A stretch of 64,000 bases of DNA from Planctomycetaceae bacterium (GCA_004556055.1 SFIW01000006.1:1-64000); one strand, 5' to 3'; shown: positions 1 to 9,033, numbered from the stretch's first letter. Numbers and translations: made by a program. The notes: generated from the letters alone by a model not told the origin.

Positions 1-1
1 A

Positions 2-166
2 CTCCAAGTCGCTCCCTTTTTTATTTGTCAATCGGCTTATGGCGATTCGAAACTCCCGGAAGATCAGCGTAAGACCTGGCGCCCCATCAACGCCTACAAG
101 CCGGATTCTCCTCTGAAGAAGTCGGGACTTCTCGGCCCGGTGACGCTTTCGGAAGAGGTCGAATGA
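2..166 (+). pseudogene. Duplicated C-terminal gene fragment (copy A)
   Basis: Frame 2 stays open from the window edge to a TGA at 164-166 and ends with the peptide ...RKTWRPINAYKPD...LSEEVE. Copy B (about 285-391) repeats the peptide as far as PLKKS and then ends early in VTD because of a deletion. Bases 1-30 match a terminator, so the first codons of this frame were probably never translated and the fragment is a duplicated gene end rather than an expressed gene. The parent family cannot be told from about 40 residues. It could be the true end of a gene entering from the left if the terminator-like start is coincidental, but the same bases precede copy B. Confidence 0.6.
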
Positions 167-228
167 TCGACTAACGGATCAACAGCGTCCCCCGACGTCT
201 CGGCGCGGCGCTTCTACTAAAAAGAAAA

Positions 229-262
229 GGGAGTCGACTCCAAGTCGCTCCCTATTTTATTT
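229..262 (+). terminator. Rho-independent terminator (repeat copy)
   Basis: GGGAG-T-CGACT, loop CCA, AGTCG-CTCCC, followed by TATTTTATTT. The two arms pair over ten positions with one bulged T. Confidence 0.8.
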
Positions 263-438
263 GGGTCTTTGTCAACCGTCGCGTCAATCGGCTTATGGCG
301 ATTCGAAACTCCCGGAAGATCAGCGTAAGACCTGGCGCCCCATCAACGCCTACAAACCGGATTTTCCTCTGAAGAAGTCGGTAACGGATTAACATCGTCC
401 CCCGACGTCTCGACGCAGCGCTTCTACTAAAAAGAAAA

Positions 439-472
439 GGGAGTCGACTCCAAGCCGCTCCCTTTTTTATTC
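439..472. terminator. Bidirectional terminator (second copy)
   Basis: The same hairpin as at 229-262 with one changed base in the right arm (AGCCG). It is flanked by AAAAG on the left and TTTTTTATT on the right, so it can end transcription on both strands and would serve the leftward thioredoxin-like gene that stops at 506. Confidence 0.75.
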
Positions 473-505
473 AGGTCTTTGTCGGTATTAGCGCCGACGA
501 CGGAA

Positions 506-1669
506 TCACTTCACTTCGGGGAATTCCTTTTCGAGGAGTTCTTTGAGGTGGGCGCCGCGCGCGTGCGTGTCGATTACTTTGCCGTCTTTGCCGACCAAAA
601 TCATCGTCGGAATGGCGTTCACGCCGTAGTAACGGGTCAAATCTTCATAGTTCTTTCCGTCTTTTCCATTCGCTTCCATGGAGAGTTTGCGAGACGCGGT
701 CTTCCAGGGGAGCTTACGCTCTTCTTCGAACTTTTCGAGCGCGTTGAGATCCTGATCGAGGCTGTACCCGAGAACGTCGAAGCCCGCTTCATGATACTTT
801 TCATAGAGCGCGAGAACGTTGGGGATTTCGCCGACGCATGGGCCGCACCACGTCGCCCAGAAGTCGACGAGAACGACCTTGCCGCGATACGACTTCCAAT
901 CGATCTCCGTCTTATCAAGATAGAGGCCTTCGACCTTCATCTCGTTTCCGACGAGGCTGTTGAAGCGAATCTTTCCTTCGAGAGTCGACGCAATGTTCTT
1001 GCGCGTAGCGTCGTTCGCATTCTGGAAGGCTTCCAGGATCTTCTTGCTGAGAGACTCGCCAAGTTTCTGATCTTTCATCGAAATCAAAGATAGGAACTCT
1101 TCAGTGTGTGGAACGAGAGAATCTTCTTTCAGGAGTTTCTCTTCGACGTCCTTGACGATAGCGGGAAGTTCGTCTTGAGACGCTTTGTCAATCGTTGCGG
1201 ATAAAACGAGATAATTGATCCAATCAATACGATTTTGATTTGGGGTCTCTTTCGCGGCTTCATCGGCGGCGAACTTCTTCAGAGCGTCGAGCTCGCCGTC
1301 GCGGGCCACGCCGATCGTATAGTTGCGGAAGTACATGTCTGCGGCTCGAGCGTCAAGATCCGTCGCGAAGGCGAGCTTTTCGTAGAGTTTCTTCGCCGCT
1401 GCGTTCGCTTTTTCCATGACGGCGGTAGCGACGGACGGATCTTCCAATCCCTTAACATAAGCGCTCATCGAGCTATATATAGCGTTCAAACGATCCTGAT
1501 AAAACTTAGAGCTTTCGCCGTCGGGAATCTCAAGGAGAGATTCGTCAAAAGAGGGGGCCTGCGCAGCCGACGCTGGAGCGTCTTGAGCATAGCACGTCAT
1601 ATCGGCGTTGGCGCCGGAAAAAAGACCCGCGGAAAGGGCAAGTCCAAGAGCCAAATTGATCTTACGCAT
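506..1669 (-). CDS. Secreted TlpA/ResA-like thioredoxin-domain protein
   Basis: 387 residues. An N-terminal signal peptide (about 1-23) is followed by a helical, charged region of about 220 residues with no motif I recognise. A TlpA/ResA-type thioredoxin fold occupies about 240-387, with active site CGPC at 275-278 in the context FWATWCGPC and the cis-proline region AIPTMILVG. Family knowledge: such proteins act outside the cytoplasmic membrane as thiol-disulfide oxidoreductases, for example in cytochrome c maturation. An AAAGGATT sequence lies about 11 bases before the ATG. A paralog of the same architecture sits at 26212-27444. The function of the N-terminal region is unknown. Confidence 0.85.
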   Translation of the reverse strand: MRKINLALGLALSAGLFSGANADMTCYAQDAPASAAQAPSFDESLLEIPDGESSKFYQDRLNAIYSSMSAYVKGLEDPSVATAVMEKANAAAKKLYEKLAFATDLDARAADMYFRNYTIGVARDGELDALKKFAADEAAKETPNQNRIDWINYLVLSATIDKASQDELPAIVKDVEEKLLKEDSLVPHTEEFLSLISMKDQKLGESLSKKILEAFQNANDATRKNIASTLEGKIRFNSLVGNEMKVEGLYLDKTEIDWKSYRGKVVLVDFWATWCGPCVGEIPNVLALYEKYHEAGFDVLGYSLDQDLNALEKFEEERKLPWKTASRKLSMEANGKDGKNYEDLTRYYGVNAIPTMILVGKDGKVIDTHARGAHLKELLEKEFPEVK

Positions 1670-1804
1670 ATCTAAACCAATCCTTTTAATCTAAGGAATA
1701 ATTGTAAGCGCGGCGTCTCGGCGCCGACGCAACTTTTCGCCTAATTCTACCTGAATCGGATAGTCTTTTCAAGAAATTTCGCTAAATCTAGACTTCATCG
1801 CGAT

Positions 1805-2749
1805 TTACCATCCCAGAAATTCGAAAATTTCACGCGCAAGGTGAAGATTCGCGCCGACCGACTCGATCGAATGAACTCCCCCGTCGGTCACGATAAACTG
1901 GGATCGAACATGCGCCCATTGCATTCGTTCGAAGATAATCGCGCTCTGACTCAGCGGAACAACCAGATCTTGCGTTCCGTGAATGATGAGAGTCGGCGCG
2001 AAATTGGAGTCGACGTAGTAGAGAGGCGACGCGGCCTTCGCCTTCTCAATGAGCGCCGCATGGCCGGGATTCGACGCGTCTCCCTCTTCTCGCGACGCGC
2101 CAAACGCCTCGTAGATGCAGTCGATCGTTTCCGCTGGATAACGCGTGAAGCAATCGGAGAAGTCGCTCGGGCCGTAGAAGTCGATCACGCGTTGCACTTG
2201 ACCGGATACGTCAAGATTGTCCCCGACGTTGTATGGCGTCTTTTCATCCGAAACGCCAAGCGTCAAAGAAAGATGCCCCCCGCTCGACGCGCCCATCACC
2301 GCAAAACGTTCCGGATCGTAACCATATTCCGACGCGTGTTTGCGCAAGAAGCGCACCGCCGCGCGCACGTCTTCCATCGGCGCGGGGAAGGTTCCGCCCG
2401 GCTCGTCTATCGAGCGATGCGAAACGCTAGCGATCGCGAATCCCTTCGAACGCGCCCCGTAGAGATTCCAGAGCCACCCGTCCCCCGGCCCCGGCGAACG
2501 CCAACATCCTGTGTTGAGGAAAATCAGAAGAGGGCGCCCCTTAACGATCGAGCCCTCTTCAATCGGCAAATAAAGATTCAACGTAATCTGGCGATCGCCG
2601 ACGGTCTTGTAAACGACGTCCTTAATTTCTTGATATTCCGGATTCTGCGCGCAGGCTTCTTTAGCGAGGGGATTTAGCGCGAATGCGCACGCCATAATGG
2701 TCGCGGCCGCGCTCAAAAAACGTCGACGCGAGAGACAAGATAAACTCAT
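1805..2749 (-). CDS. Exported alpha/beta-hydrolase, acetylesterase/lipase-like
   Basis: 314 residues. The N-terminus SRRRFLSAAA followed by a hydrophobic stretch suggests Tat export. The alpha/beta-hydrolase fold shows nucleophile Ser155 in GASSGG, Asp261 in HGTQD and His293 in GGVHS; LNTGCW near 79-84 is in the oxyanion-hole position. The type resembles the BD-FAE / acetyl xylan esterase-like hydrolases common beside polysaccharide-degrading genes in planctomycetes, so removal of acetyl or feruloyl groups from glycans outside the cytoplasm is a reasonable inference. The start is supported by AAGGAG six bases before ATG. No carbohydrate gene is adjacent, and the substrate is unknown. Confidence 0.8.
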   Translation of the reverse strand: MSLSCLSRRRFLSAAATIMACAFALNPLAKEACAQNPEYQEIKDVVYKTVGDRQITLNLYLPIEEGSIVKGRPLLIFLNTGCWRSPGPGDGWLWNLYGARSKGFAIASVSHRSIDEPGGTFPAPMEDVRAAVRFLRKHASEYGYDPERFAVMGASSGGHLSLTLGVSDEKTPYNVGDNLDVSGQVQRVIDFYGPSDFSDCFTRYPAETIDCIYEAFGASREEGDASNPGHAALIEKAKAASPLYYVDSNFAPTLIIHGTQDLVVPLSQSAIIFERMQWAHVRSQFIVTDGGVHSIESVGANLHLAREIFEFLGW

Positions 2750-2902
2750 AATGCGCTCCTTAAATTTTGGGAGTATAAAATAACCGACGCCTTCGCGTCC
2801 CTGATTATGACAAAGGGTCGCCCCCTTACGCAGACGCGACCCATCGTTTCAACGCGACCTCTCGAAGAGATCGCGCAATTTCGTTCTCGGCCTAAATCCA
2901 GG

Positions 2903-4741
2903 TCACTGAGCGTCTGCGGGCGGGGTCTGAACTTCGGCGATTATTTCCGACGTCTTACGCCACGGCTTATTCTCTTGATAGGACGCCATTTCTTCGCGAT
3001 AATGGTCGGCGTTTTCCTTATCTTCCTTCTCGCTGAGCTCTATCGACTTCTGCGACCACTTTCGCGCGTTCTCAAAGTCGCCGTTCTCCGCATAGGCCGC
3101 CGCCAGCGTGCTGAGAATAAAGGCTTCTTCATAACCCGTGGCTTCCGCAGACTTCAAAGCGTACTCCATCGCGCGCTTCGCGTCGCGGATCGAATCGTCT
3201 GGGCATGTGCATAGGAGCCACGCGTAGTTGTTCAAAACAACGGGGTCTTTATCTCCGACGATGGAAACGAGTTCCTCGTAGTATTTGGCGGATTCCTGCC
3301 AATGTCCGAAAGCGGTTTCGGAATCGGCGAAAGTGCGCAGTAAAACCTCGTTCTTAGGAAACTTCTCAAGATTCGTCTTCAAGATTTCACACATGCGCTG
3401 ATACTCGCCCTTCTGGGAGAAGTTATAAGCGATTTGCGCCGTCGCGGAGATCTGCTCAGACTCTTCTTTAGACTTCGCGCGAATCTGTTCGTACATTCGA
3501 ATCGATTCGTCGTAGTTCTTCATCTTGAGGTATACTTCCCCTTTCAGCTGAAGCGCCATAATCAATTCGGAATCGCGGCGCAAAGCCTGGTCTGCGTCTT
3601 TGAGCGCTTCGTCGTACTTTTCCATCGAGGCGTAGACCGCGCCGCGGAAGAAGAAGAGCAAGGGGCCGTTATACTTTTCGATCAACTTCGTAAAGCTCTC
3701 GATCGAGTCTTCCGGTCGATCGATCGCGGCCAGGAAACGCGCGCGATCGACCTGAACAAGGACGTTGTTCTCCTCACCCTTCATCGACTCGTCGAAAGAG
3801 GCGAGCGCTTCGTCGTTGCGTCCCAACTTCGCAAGGATACTCGCTTTGATTTTCTTAAACTTAGGAAACTCGGGGCCTAACTCAATCGCCTTATTAATCT
3901 GCGTCAGCGCTTCTTCCGCGCGGTTGCACAGGAGAAGATAGGAGGCGTACTGCGAGTAGAGGCGCGGTTCGCTCTCTGGGCACAATTCTATCGCCTTCTC
4001 GACGAACTTCAACGCTTCGGCGTTAGACGATTCGAGGAGAGAGCGATACATGAGCGCCATCGCCTTGACCTCCGCTTCGGCGGATTCGTCGTCGGAGCCA
4101 AGCGCGAGATCAAACGCGACCTTCGCCTGTTCGTTCGCGCCCGCGAGCATATAGAGTCTCCCAAGCGCCAACTGGGCGACGGCCATCTCGGGATTCTCCT
4201 TAACCGCTGTTTCTAAATCGTTGATCGAGTTGTCGCGCAAGCCTTCCCAGCCTTGAGGGAGTTGGGCGATCTCAAGGTCGGGATCAAGGAATAACTGAGA
4301 AATAGAGAGCCCGCGTTCCAACTGCGCGGAAACGCGGAGCTGACGCGCAAATTCGAGAGAGTCTCCGTCGAGCCCAAGCGCTTCCGCCTTATTGCACAGC
4401 GAAATGACCTTCGTCAAATCGAGGAGAGAATTCGCGTTGAGTTTGATATCGGTGGCGAGGTTGATTAAATCGTCGGGAGAAGAACTCTTAGCGGCGTCCC
4501 CCAGCTCGGCGACTGCGGCAGCCTCCAGCGCCTCGCCGACGCTAGGACTTCCCGTTTGAGCGGCCTCTTCGTCAGGCTTCGACTCGTCAAATTCGATTCC
4601 TTCGTCCTCTTCCGCCGCTGCGGCTGGCGAAGCGTCGCTAGGAGTCGCCTCCTGCGAAAATAGCGAGTTCGAACAGGTAGCGCACGTCGCGACAACCAAC
4701 GTTCCGACGCACGCCGCAAGACCTTTCCAAATACGAGTCAT
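2903..4741 (-). CDS. Exported TPR-repeat protein
   Basis: 612 residues from the chosen ATG at 4741, which has GGGAG nine bases upstream; an in-frame ATG 13 codons earlier has no such site. A hydrophobic signal segment (about 6-29) is followed by an acidic Ala/Glu-rich linker and then about ten TPR-like 34-residue helical pairs to the C-terminus (for example ALGRLYMLAGANEQA and LKGEVYLKMKNYDES). Such proteins are scaffolds for protein contacts; nothing catalytic is visible. It is transcribed away from the ABC-2 permease at 5089, with 347 bases between them. The partner is unknown. Confidence 0.8.
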   Translation of the reverse strand: MTRIWKGLAACVGTLVVATCATCSNSLFSQEATPSDASPAAAAEEDEGIEFDESKPDEEAAQTGSPSVGEALEAAAVAELGDAAKSSSPDDLINLATDIKLNANSLLDLTKVISLCNKAEALGLDGDSLEFARQLRVSAQLERGLSISQLFLDPDLEIAQLPQGWEGLRDNSINDLETAVKENPEMAVAQLALGRLYMLAGANEQAKVAFDLALGSDDESAEAEVKAMALMYRSLLESSNAEALKFVEKAIELCPESEPRLYSQYASYLLLCNRAEEALTQINKAIELGPEFPKFKKIKASILAKLGRNDEALASFDESMKGEENNVLVQVDRARFLAAIDRPEDSIESFTKLIEKYNGPLLFFFRGAVYASMEKYDEALKDADQALRRDSELIMALQLKGEVYLKMKNYDESIRMYEQIRAKSKEESEQISATAQIAYNFSQKGEYQRMCEILKTNLEKFPKNEVLLRTFADSETAFGHWQESAKYYEELVSIVGDKDPVVLNNYAWLLCTCPDDSIRDAKRAMEYALKSAEATGYEEAFILSTLAAAYAENGDFENARKWSQKSIELSEKEDKENADHYREEMASYQENKPWRKTSEIIAEVQTPPADAQ

Positions 4742-4999
4742 GTTAATATCTCCCGGCAACGAGCCAAATAGAATTGCCAAACGTCAACGTCCCCTTTTCC
4801 TTGGACGACGCCTAACGAACCGCAAAGATCCGACGTCAAATTCAGCGTCTTTTTGTCCGTTAAGATTTGGCTAATTTATCCTTTTTTCATCAACTATACA
4901 ATAGTTCTTTATTAAAAAAAGGCTTAGCCGTAGTCTATAGTTGCCGCGAGGCTCCGTTTTCTTTCGAGGAGTAATGAGGAATTGGCGTTTTTCGGACTC
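4742..4999. other. Divergent intergenic region with a palindrome
   Basis: AT-rich spacer between the leftward TPR gene and the rightward permease gene. It contains a perfect inverted repeat AACTAT-ACA-ATAGTT at 4892-4906, which could be an operator or a small hairpin. No coding sequence is seen. Confidence 0.5.
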
Positions 5000-5028
5000 T
5001 TGCGGGGGGTATTATAGTCCGATATAAT
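5000..5028 (+). promoter_or_regulatory. Sigma-70-type promoter for the ABC-2 permease
   Basis: TTGCGG at 5000-5005, a 17-base spacer, and TATAAT at 5023-5028. This is about 60 bases before the start at 5089. Confidence 0.65.
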
Positions 5029-5088
5029 AAGAGCGAGCGCCGACGTGGCGCAAGGGACTATCATAGCGCGTTTTTTTCGGGGGAGCAA

Positions 5089-7107
5089 ATGATCATAGGA
5101 CCAGTTTTCGCGCGAGAAGCGACGATCGCGCCGCGCCGCGACAAAACATATCTAGGACGCGGCGTCTACGGCGCCTTCCTGTTGCTGACCATCTCTGCGG
5201 CATGGTTGGTCACGAGCGGTTCTCAACAAATCGCCGACGTCGGGGACTTCGCGCGATTCGGCGCGTCCCTCTTCACGCTTCTTGCGCCCTTACAGTTGGT
5301 TGTCGCGCTCTTCTTCGGCGCGCTCTTTGCCGCAGCGGCGGTCGGGCAGGAAAAAGATCGTAAAACGCTTCTCCTTCTTCTTCTTACGCGGTTGTCGAAT
5401 AGCGAACTTGTCCTCGGCAAGCTTTGCGCGGCGCTTCTGGAGATTCTCGTTTTCATCGTCGTATCCGCGCCGATCCTTGTTCTAACGGCACTCCTGGGGG
5501 GCGTTTCCTTCGGTCAAGTCGGTCGAGTCGTTCTTGTCACTCTCTTTGCGACTGTCGCGGGGGGCTCCCTTGGTTCGTGCATGGCGCTTTGGCGCGATAA
5601 GACGTTTCAGGCGCTTACCGCGACGATTCTTTCGCTGACTATCTGGCTCGGCGCGTGGGAAGCGATCGGTTACGGCGCGCTTGGCGAGAGTTGGTTCGGC
5701 GTCTCAACCGCGGCGCTTGCGGACGCTGCAAGTCCATGGCGCGCAATCCTTGCCGCGGCAAGGCCCGACGATTTCGGGTTTTCTAAAAGCGTCGTCGAGC
5801 AACTTAAATTGAGTCTTCTCCCCGTCGCGCCCTTTCTCGGCGTCAGCGCTCTTCTCACGTTCCTTATCAACGGGTTCGCGATTCTGATGTGCCGCGTTTG
5901 GAATCCGTCGCGCGAAACCCTCAAAAATGTGTCGATGGAGCAAGACACGTGGCGTCAAGAGGCGATTCAAGCGCGTCTCGAACGTGAAGCGGCGGAAAAA
6001 CGCGCGCGCTTAGTTGGAGCGCGCGACGACAACCCCTACGCAGAGCTCGCCGACAACCTATTCGCGGTGGAAGAGACGCTCGAAGACGTGCAAGCGCGCG
6101 AAGGCGCGACCGGCGTCTCCGTCGCCGCGCGCGAAGTACTCGCGAAAAAATCCGGCCTCGCCACCCAAGAATCAATCGAAACGGGACAAGCGCCCGAAGG
6201 AAAATACGCCGTCGATCCCTCCGTCTCCTCAATCGGCAAGGCGCGCCCCGTGTGGAACAACCCGATCTTATGGCGCGAAATTCGCACGCGCGCGTACGGT
6301 CGCAAAACCTTCGTCATCGGTATCGTTTATTTTCTCCTCTTCCTTCTTTCCGTCTTCTCGCTGCACACGACTTTCGCGACGGTCGCGACGCCGACCTTCG
6401 CGCAACTCGCCCTTCCGACGCTCCCGCTCATCCTCCTGTCGATGTTTCTTCTCAACGCGCAAGCGATCGCGTCGATGACTTCGGAGAGGGATCTCGGCGC
6501 GTTCGTGCTCCTTTTAGCGAGCGATTTGTCCCCAAAAGAATTCGTCTTCGGAAAGCTCCTGGGAGCCTTCTACAACATGAAAGAAGCGATCTTCTTCCCT
6601 CTGGCGCTCTGTCTCTATCTCGGCTGGAAGGACGCGATGGAGCCCTCGACCGCGTTCTACCTATTCGTCGGGATCGTCGTCCTCTACCTCTTCGTCGCGA
6701 TGATCGGCGTCCACATCGGTCTGCAATATGAGAATACGCGCAGCGCGGCGGCGACAAGCCTCGGCGTCGTCTTCTTCCTATTCATCGGCGTCGCGGTCTG
6801 CATTTGGACGATGCTCGCCTTTAGCGGATCCTTTGAAGCGCAGTTACAACCCTTCCTCGCCTTCATGCTCGGCGGCGGGATCGGCCTCTACGTCGCCCTC
6901 GGCGCGCGCAATCCGTCAAGAGCGATCGCTCTCGCCTCCTTTGCCCTACCCCCCGCGACCTTCTATGCGGCCACAAGCTTCATGCTAGGCAAGCCGCTCC
7001 TCGTCTTCGTCTCAATCGTCGCGGCGTACTTCTTCGCGTCTCTCGCGATGCTGATCCCTGCGATCGACGAATTCGACGTCGCAACCGGTCGCGCCACTGC
7101 GGAATGA
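5089..7107 (+). CDS. Double-domain ABC-2 type transporter permease
   Basis: 672 residues. Two membrane blocks (about 25-270 and 415-665), each with roughly six hydrophobic helices, are joined by a charged cytoplasmic linker (about 285-390, rich in Arg/Glu). Each half carries the ABC-2 pattern around EKDRKTLLLLLLTRLSNSEL / ERDLGAFVLLLASDLSPKEF, the coupling-helix region that follows the second membrane helix. It is therefore an exporter permease of the ABC-2 superfamily with two fused permease units. No ATP-binding subunit is adjacent, so the ATPase must be encoded elsewhere. Substrate unknown. A GGGGGAG sequence just upstream of the ATG supports the start. Confidence 0.8.
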   Translation: MIIGPVFAREATIAPRRDKTYLGRGVYGAFLLLTISAAWLVTSGSQQIADVGDFARFGASLFTLLAPLQLVVALFFGALFAAAAVGQEKDRKTLLLLLLTRLSNSELVLGKLCAALLEILVFIVVSAPILVLTALLGGVSFGQVGRVVLVTLFATVAGGSLGSCMALWRDKTFQALTATILSLTIWLGAWEAIGYGALGESWFGVSTAALADAASPWRAILAAARPDDFGFSKSVVEQLKLSLLPVAPFLGVSALLTFLINGFAILMCRVWNPSRETLKNVSMEQDTWRQEAIQARLEREAAEKRARLVGARDDNPYAELADNLFAVEETLEDVQAREGATGVSVAAREVLAKKSGLATQESIETGQAPEGKYAVDPSVSSIGKARPVWNNPILWREIRTRAYGRKTFVIGIVYFLLFLLSVFSLHTTFATVATPTFAQLALPTLPLILLSMFLLNAQAIASMTSERDLGAFVLLLASDLSPKEFVFGKLLGAFYNMKEAIFFPLALCLYLGWKDAMEPSTAFYLFVGIVVLYLFVAMIGVHIGLQYENTRSAAATSLGVVFFLFIGVAVCIWTMLAFSGSFEAQLQPFLAFMLGGGIGLYVALGARNPSRAIALASFALPPATFYAATSFMLGKPLLVFVSIVAAYFFASLAMLIPAIDEFDVATGRATAE

Positions 7108-7138
7108 AAACGGGTCGAAAAGACCCAACCAAAAAAAT

Positions 7139-7166
7139 AGGGGCGATTTCGCCCCTGTTTTTTATT
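7139..7166. terminator. Rho-independent terminator
   Basis: AGGGGCGA, loop TT, TCGCCCCT, then GTTTTTTATT. It lies between the convergent permease and LpoB-like genes; an A-run on the left side suggests use in both directions. Confidence 0.85.
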
Positions 7167-7200
7167 GACGCGTCTCTCGTCTAAACGCGCGATCTAAATA

Positions 7201-7779
7201 TCACAGATCAGTCGTAAAGACCGATTTCTGGTTTGATTCGACGTCCACGAGCTCAAGCTTATAGACGACGCGGCGTCCCTTTCTCGCCTCCGAACCATCC
7301 GAATCCTCATCCGGATTCACATTCTCAATATAGCCCGCGAGAAGAAAGTCGACGTCTTCTCCCAGGGCGTCGATAAACTTTTTACGCTCCGTCGGAATGA
7401 ATACGTTGTTAGCGCGGACGCCGCTTTCTTTAAAGGCCGCAGTCGTCGCGCTCTTTTCCACAAGTCGAAAGTTCCCTTCGGAGAGAATATCGCGCGTCGT
7501 CGCGGAAATCTCCGCCGAGTTTCCTCCCCCCGAGACGCCGAGAAAGCAGACGGTCGGCTTTTTCTTTTGATACGTCGGCAATTCGGCAACGCGCCGCAGT
7601 TCGTCGACGACGTCTCGCGCCGCTTTGCGCGCGGCTCCCTCATCCACTTTTACTTTATCGTGACGAAACGCGGAAAACGTCGCGCAACCCGGTAGGAGGG
7701 ACGCGCATGACGCGCAAATGCACGCTATCACAAATTTGCGACGCGACGACGATAAGGCGACGGGTTCATGTTTAGTCAT
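7201..7779 (-). CDS. LpoB-like outer-membrane lipoprotein
   Basis: 192 residues. A long N-terminus with a hydrophobic core ends in lipobox LLPGC (lipid-bearing Cys at about 32). The mature part follows the LpoB family plan: a strand with CFLGVSGGGNS, a helix around TTRDILSEGNFRLVEKS, then VDFLLAGYIENV and a final YKLELVDVESNQKSVFTTD strand matching the family's LxLMxxxTGEIIW region. In E. coli, LpoB activates penicillin-binding protein 1b; that role here is inferred only from fold-level resemblance. AAAGGA precedes the ATG. It is divergent from an FtsQ-like gene, which supports an envelope or cell-wall context. Confidence 0.6.
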   Translation of the reverse strand: MTKHEPVALSSSRRKFVIACICASCASLLPGCATFSAFRHDKVKVDEGAARKAARDVVDELRRVAELPTYQKKKPTVCFLGVSGGGNSAEISATTRDILSEGNFRLVEKSATTAAFKESGVRANNVFIPTERKKFIDALGEDVDFLLAGYIENVNPDEDSDGSEARKGRRVVYKLELVDVESNQKSVFTTDL

Positions 7780-7938
7780 AAGAAGAGTCCTTTCCCATGC
7801 GTCGATTGACGCAAAACTTTCGGCGCGTTACAATTACGACAGGGCGCCGCAGGGAAGGATATTCTTTTCCCGTTATTTAGACAAGAGCTTTTATCAATAA
7901 ACGTATGCCGCGGCGTCCCGATCAAGGGATTTATTACG

Positions 7939-9033
7939 GTGAAGAAACTCTTTTTCTACCTTTTCGTTGGAAAGGCGCAACGACTTTTCTGGAGTCAAAT
8001 TCTCTTCCTCGCGGCCCTCTTTGCGTGCGTCGCGCTTCTAGTCTGCGTTTTCAAAGACGAGATTTATCGACAGGAAATCTACGTCGTCAGACAGGAGACG
8101 ATCCGCGTCTATTGTCTTAAAAACGGAAAATCGGAACCGATTCCGGCATGGGCGCCCCAAAACTTAGTCGACGAAGCCCTCAAGTTCCTTCCCCTTGAAA
8201 AGCGCGGTCAAAAGCTTTACGTCACGGATAAGGAAATTGAGAAAACGCTCGCATCCGCCTTTCAGAAACATCCTCTCGTCTCCAAAGTTCATCGCGTTCT
8301 GTGCGAATATCCGTCGACCGTTCGCGTCTTCCTCGAGCTTCGAACGCCGGTTGCGCTCGTCGACGCCTCCGCCGTAAAGCGCGATAAATTTTACAGCAAA
8401 GCTCTCGAACGCTTTCCCAACGACAAAAATTTTCTCGCCAAAGGTCTCTCCCTCCTCGAACTCAACGCGGAAAACGCGGGCGAAAACGTCCCTGCAGCGC
8501 GTTACGTCGTCGACGCGGACGGCTCGCGACTTCCGAACAAATATTTCAAAGATCACCCCGACTTTTATCAAAGCCTCCCAATAGTCCTCGGAATCGGCGT
8601 GGAAGAAGGGGGCGCGTCCGTCGATCAACTCCTCAAGGAAGGATGCGCGTTCCTCCGTTTTCTGGACGAATCGACGGCTCGCTCGGCGCTACGAATCACT
8701 ACGATCGCGGTTGCGAATCCGTACGGAGCCTCTCACGGGGTGTGGTATTTTCAAACAGAGAGCGGTTCGATCGTGAAATGGGGTCTTTTCGTTCCATCGC
8801 GCCAAGTAAAGAATGAAACCGCCGCCGCGAGGGACGTTCAGCAAAGTTGGGAAGATCTTTATAATTTCCAATATAGGAAGCTTGTCGATCTCAATAACCA
8901 GATCAAAGAAAACGCGTTGGAAGTCGAAACGCGCCGCAATTCAACCGACGAGTCGGAGCGCTCCAAGGCGGAAGAGCTTCGGAAAACAGCGTACGACGTG
9001 TCGACGATTCTTCTCGGAGAGGAAGAAAACTGA
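7939..9033 (+). CDS. FtsQ/DivIB-like single-pass membrane protein with POTRA domain
   Basis: 364 residues with a GTG start and AGGGA nine bases upstream. One membrane helix lies at about 20-42. A POTRA-like domain follows (about 100-145: KHPLVSKVHRVLCEYPSTVRVFLELRTPVALVD, matching the FtsQ pattern HPxVxxVxVxRxxPxxVxVxVxERxPVA), then an FtsQ-like beta region with YVVDADGSRLP and LPIVLGI. The last 60 residues form a charged coiled-coil-like tail that is unusual for FtsQ. In other bacteria FtsQ links FtsL/FtsB in the divisome; that role here is inferred. A remote POTRA protein of other function remains possible. Confidence 0.6.
   Translation: MKKLFFYLFVGKAQRLFWSQILFLAALFACVALLVCVFKDEIYRQEIYVVRQETIRVYCLKNGKSEPIPAWAPQNLVDEALKFLPLEKRGQKLYVTDKEIEKTLASAFQKHPLVSKVHRVLCEYPSTVRVFLELRTPVALVDASAVKRDKFYSKALERFPNDKNFLAKGLSLLELNAENAGENVPAARYVVDADGSRLPNKYFKDHPDFYQSLPIVLGIGVEEGGASVDQLLKEGCAFLRFLDESTARSALRITTIAVANPYGASHGVWYFQTESGSIVKWGLFVPSRQVKNETAAARDVQQSWEDLYNFQYRKLVDLNNQIKENALEVETRRNSTDESERSKAEELRKTAYDVSTILLGEEEN

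Larger units (their letters stand above)
1..484 (+). repeat. Tandem direct repeats of a gene 3' end plus terminator
   Basis: Unit A is 1-236, unit B 237-446, and a truncated unit C runs 447 to about 484. A and B share nearly identical text from the terminator arm through a coding-like stretch (about 32-131 in A). B differs by an extra 19-20 bases near 265-285, a loss of about 46 bases after its GAAGAAGTCGG, and a few substitutions. C keeps only the terminator arm and a short following piece. The arrangement looks like repeated duplication of the last part of a gene that lies to the left of the window, together with its Rho-independent terminator. Copies A and B have no start codon or ribosome binding site. 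Confidence 0.85.

Noticed and set aside
479..1093. Open frame on the plus strand over the thioredoxin-like gene
   Set aside because: It is antisense to a clear TlpA-like gene and encodes no recognisable protein; high GC in third positions opens opposite frames.
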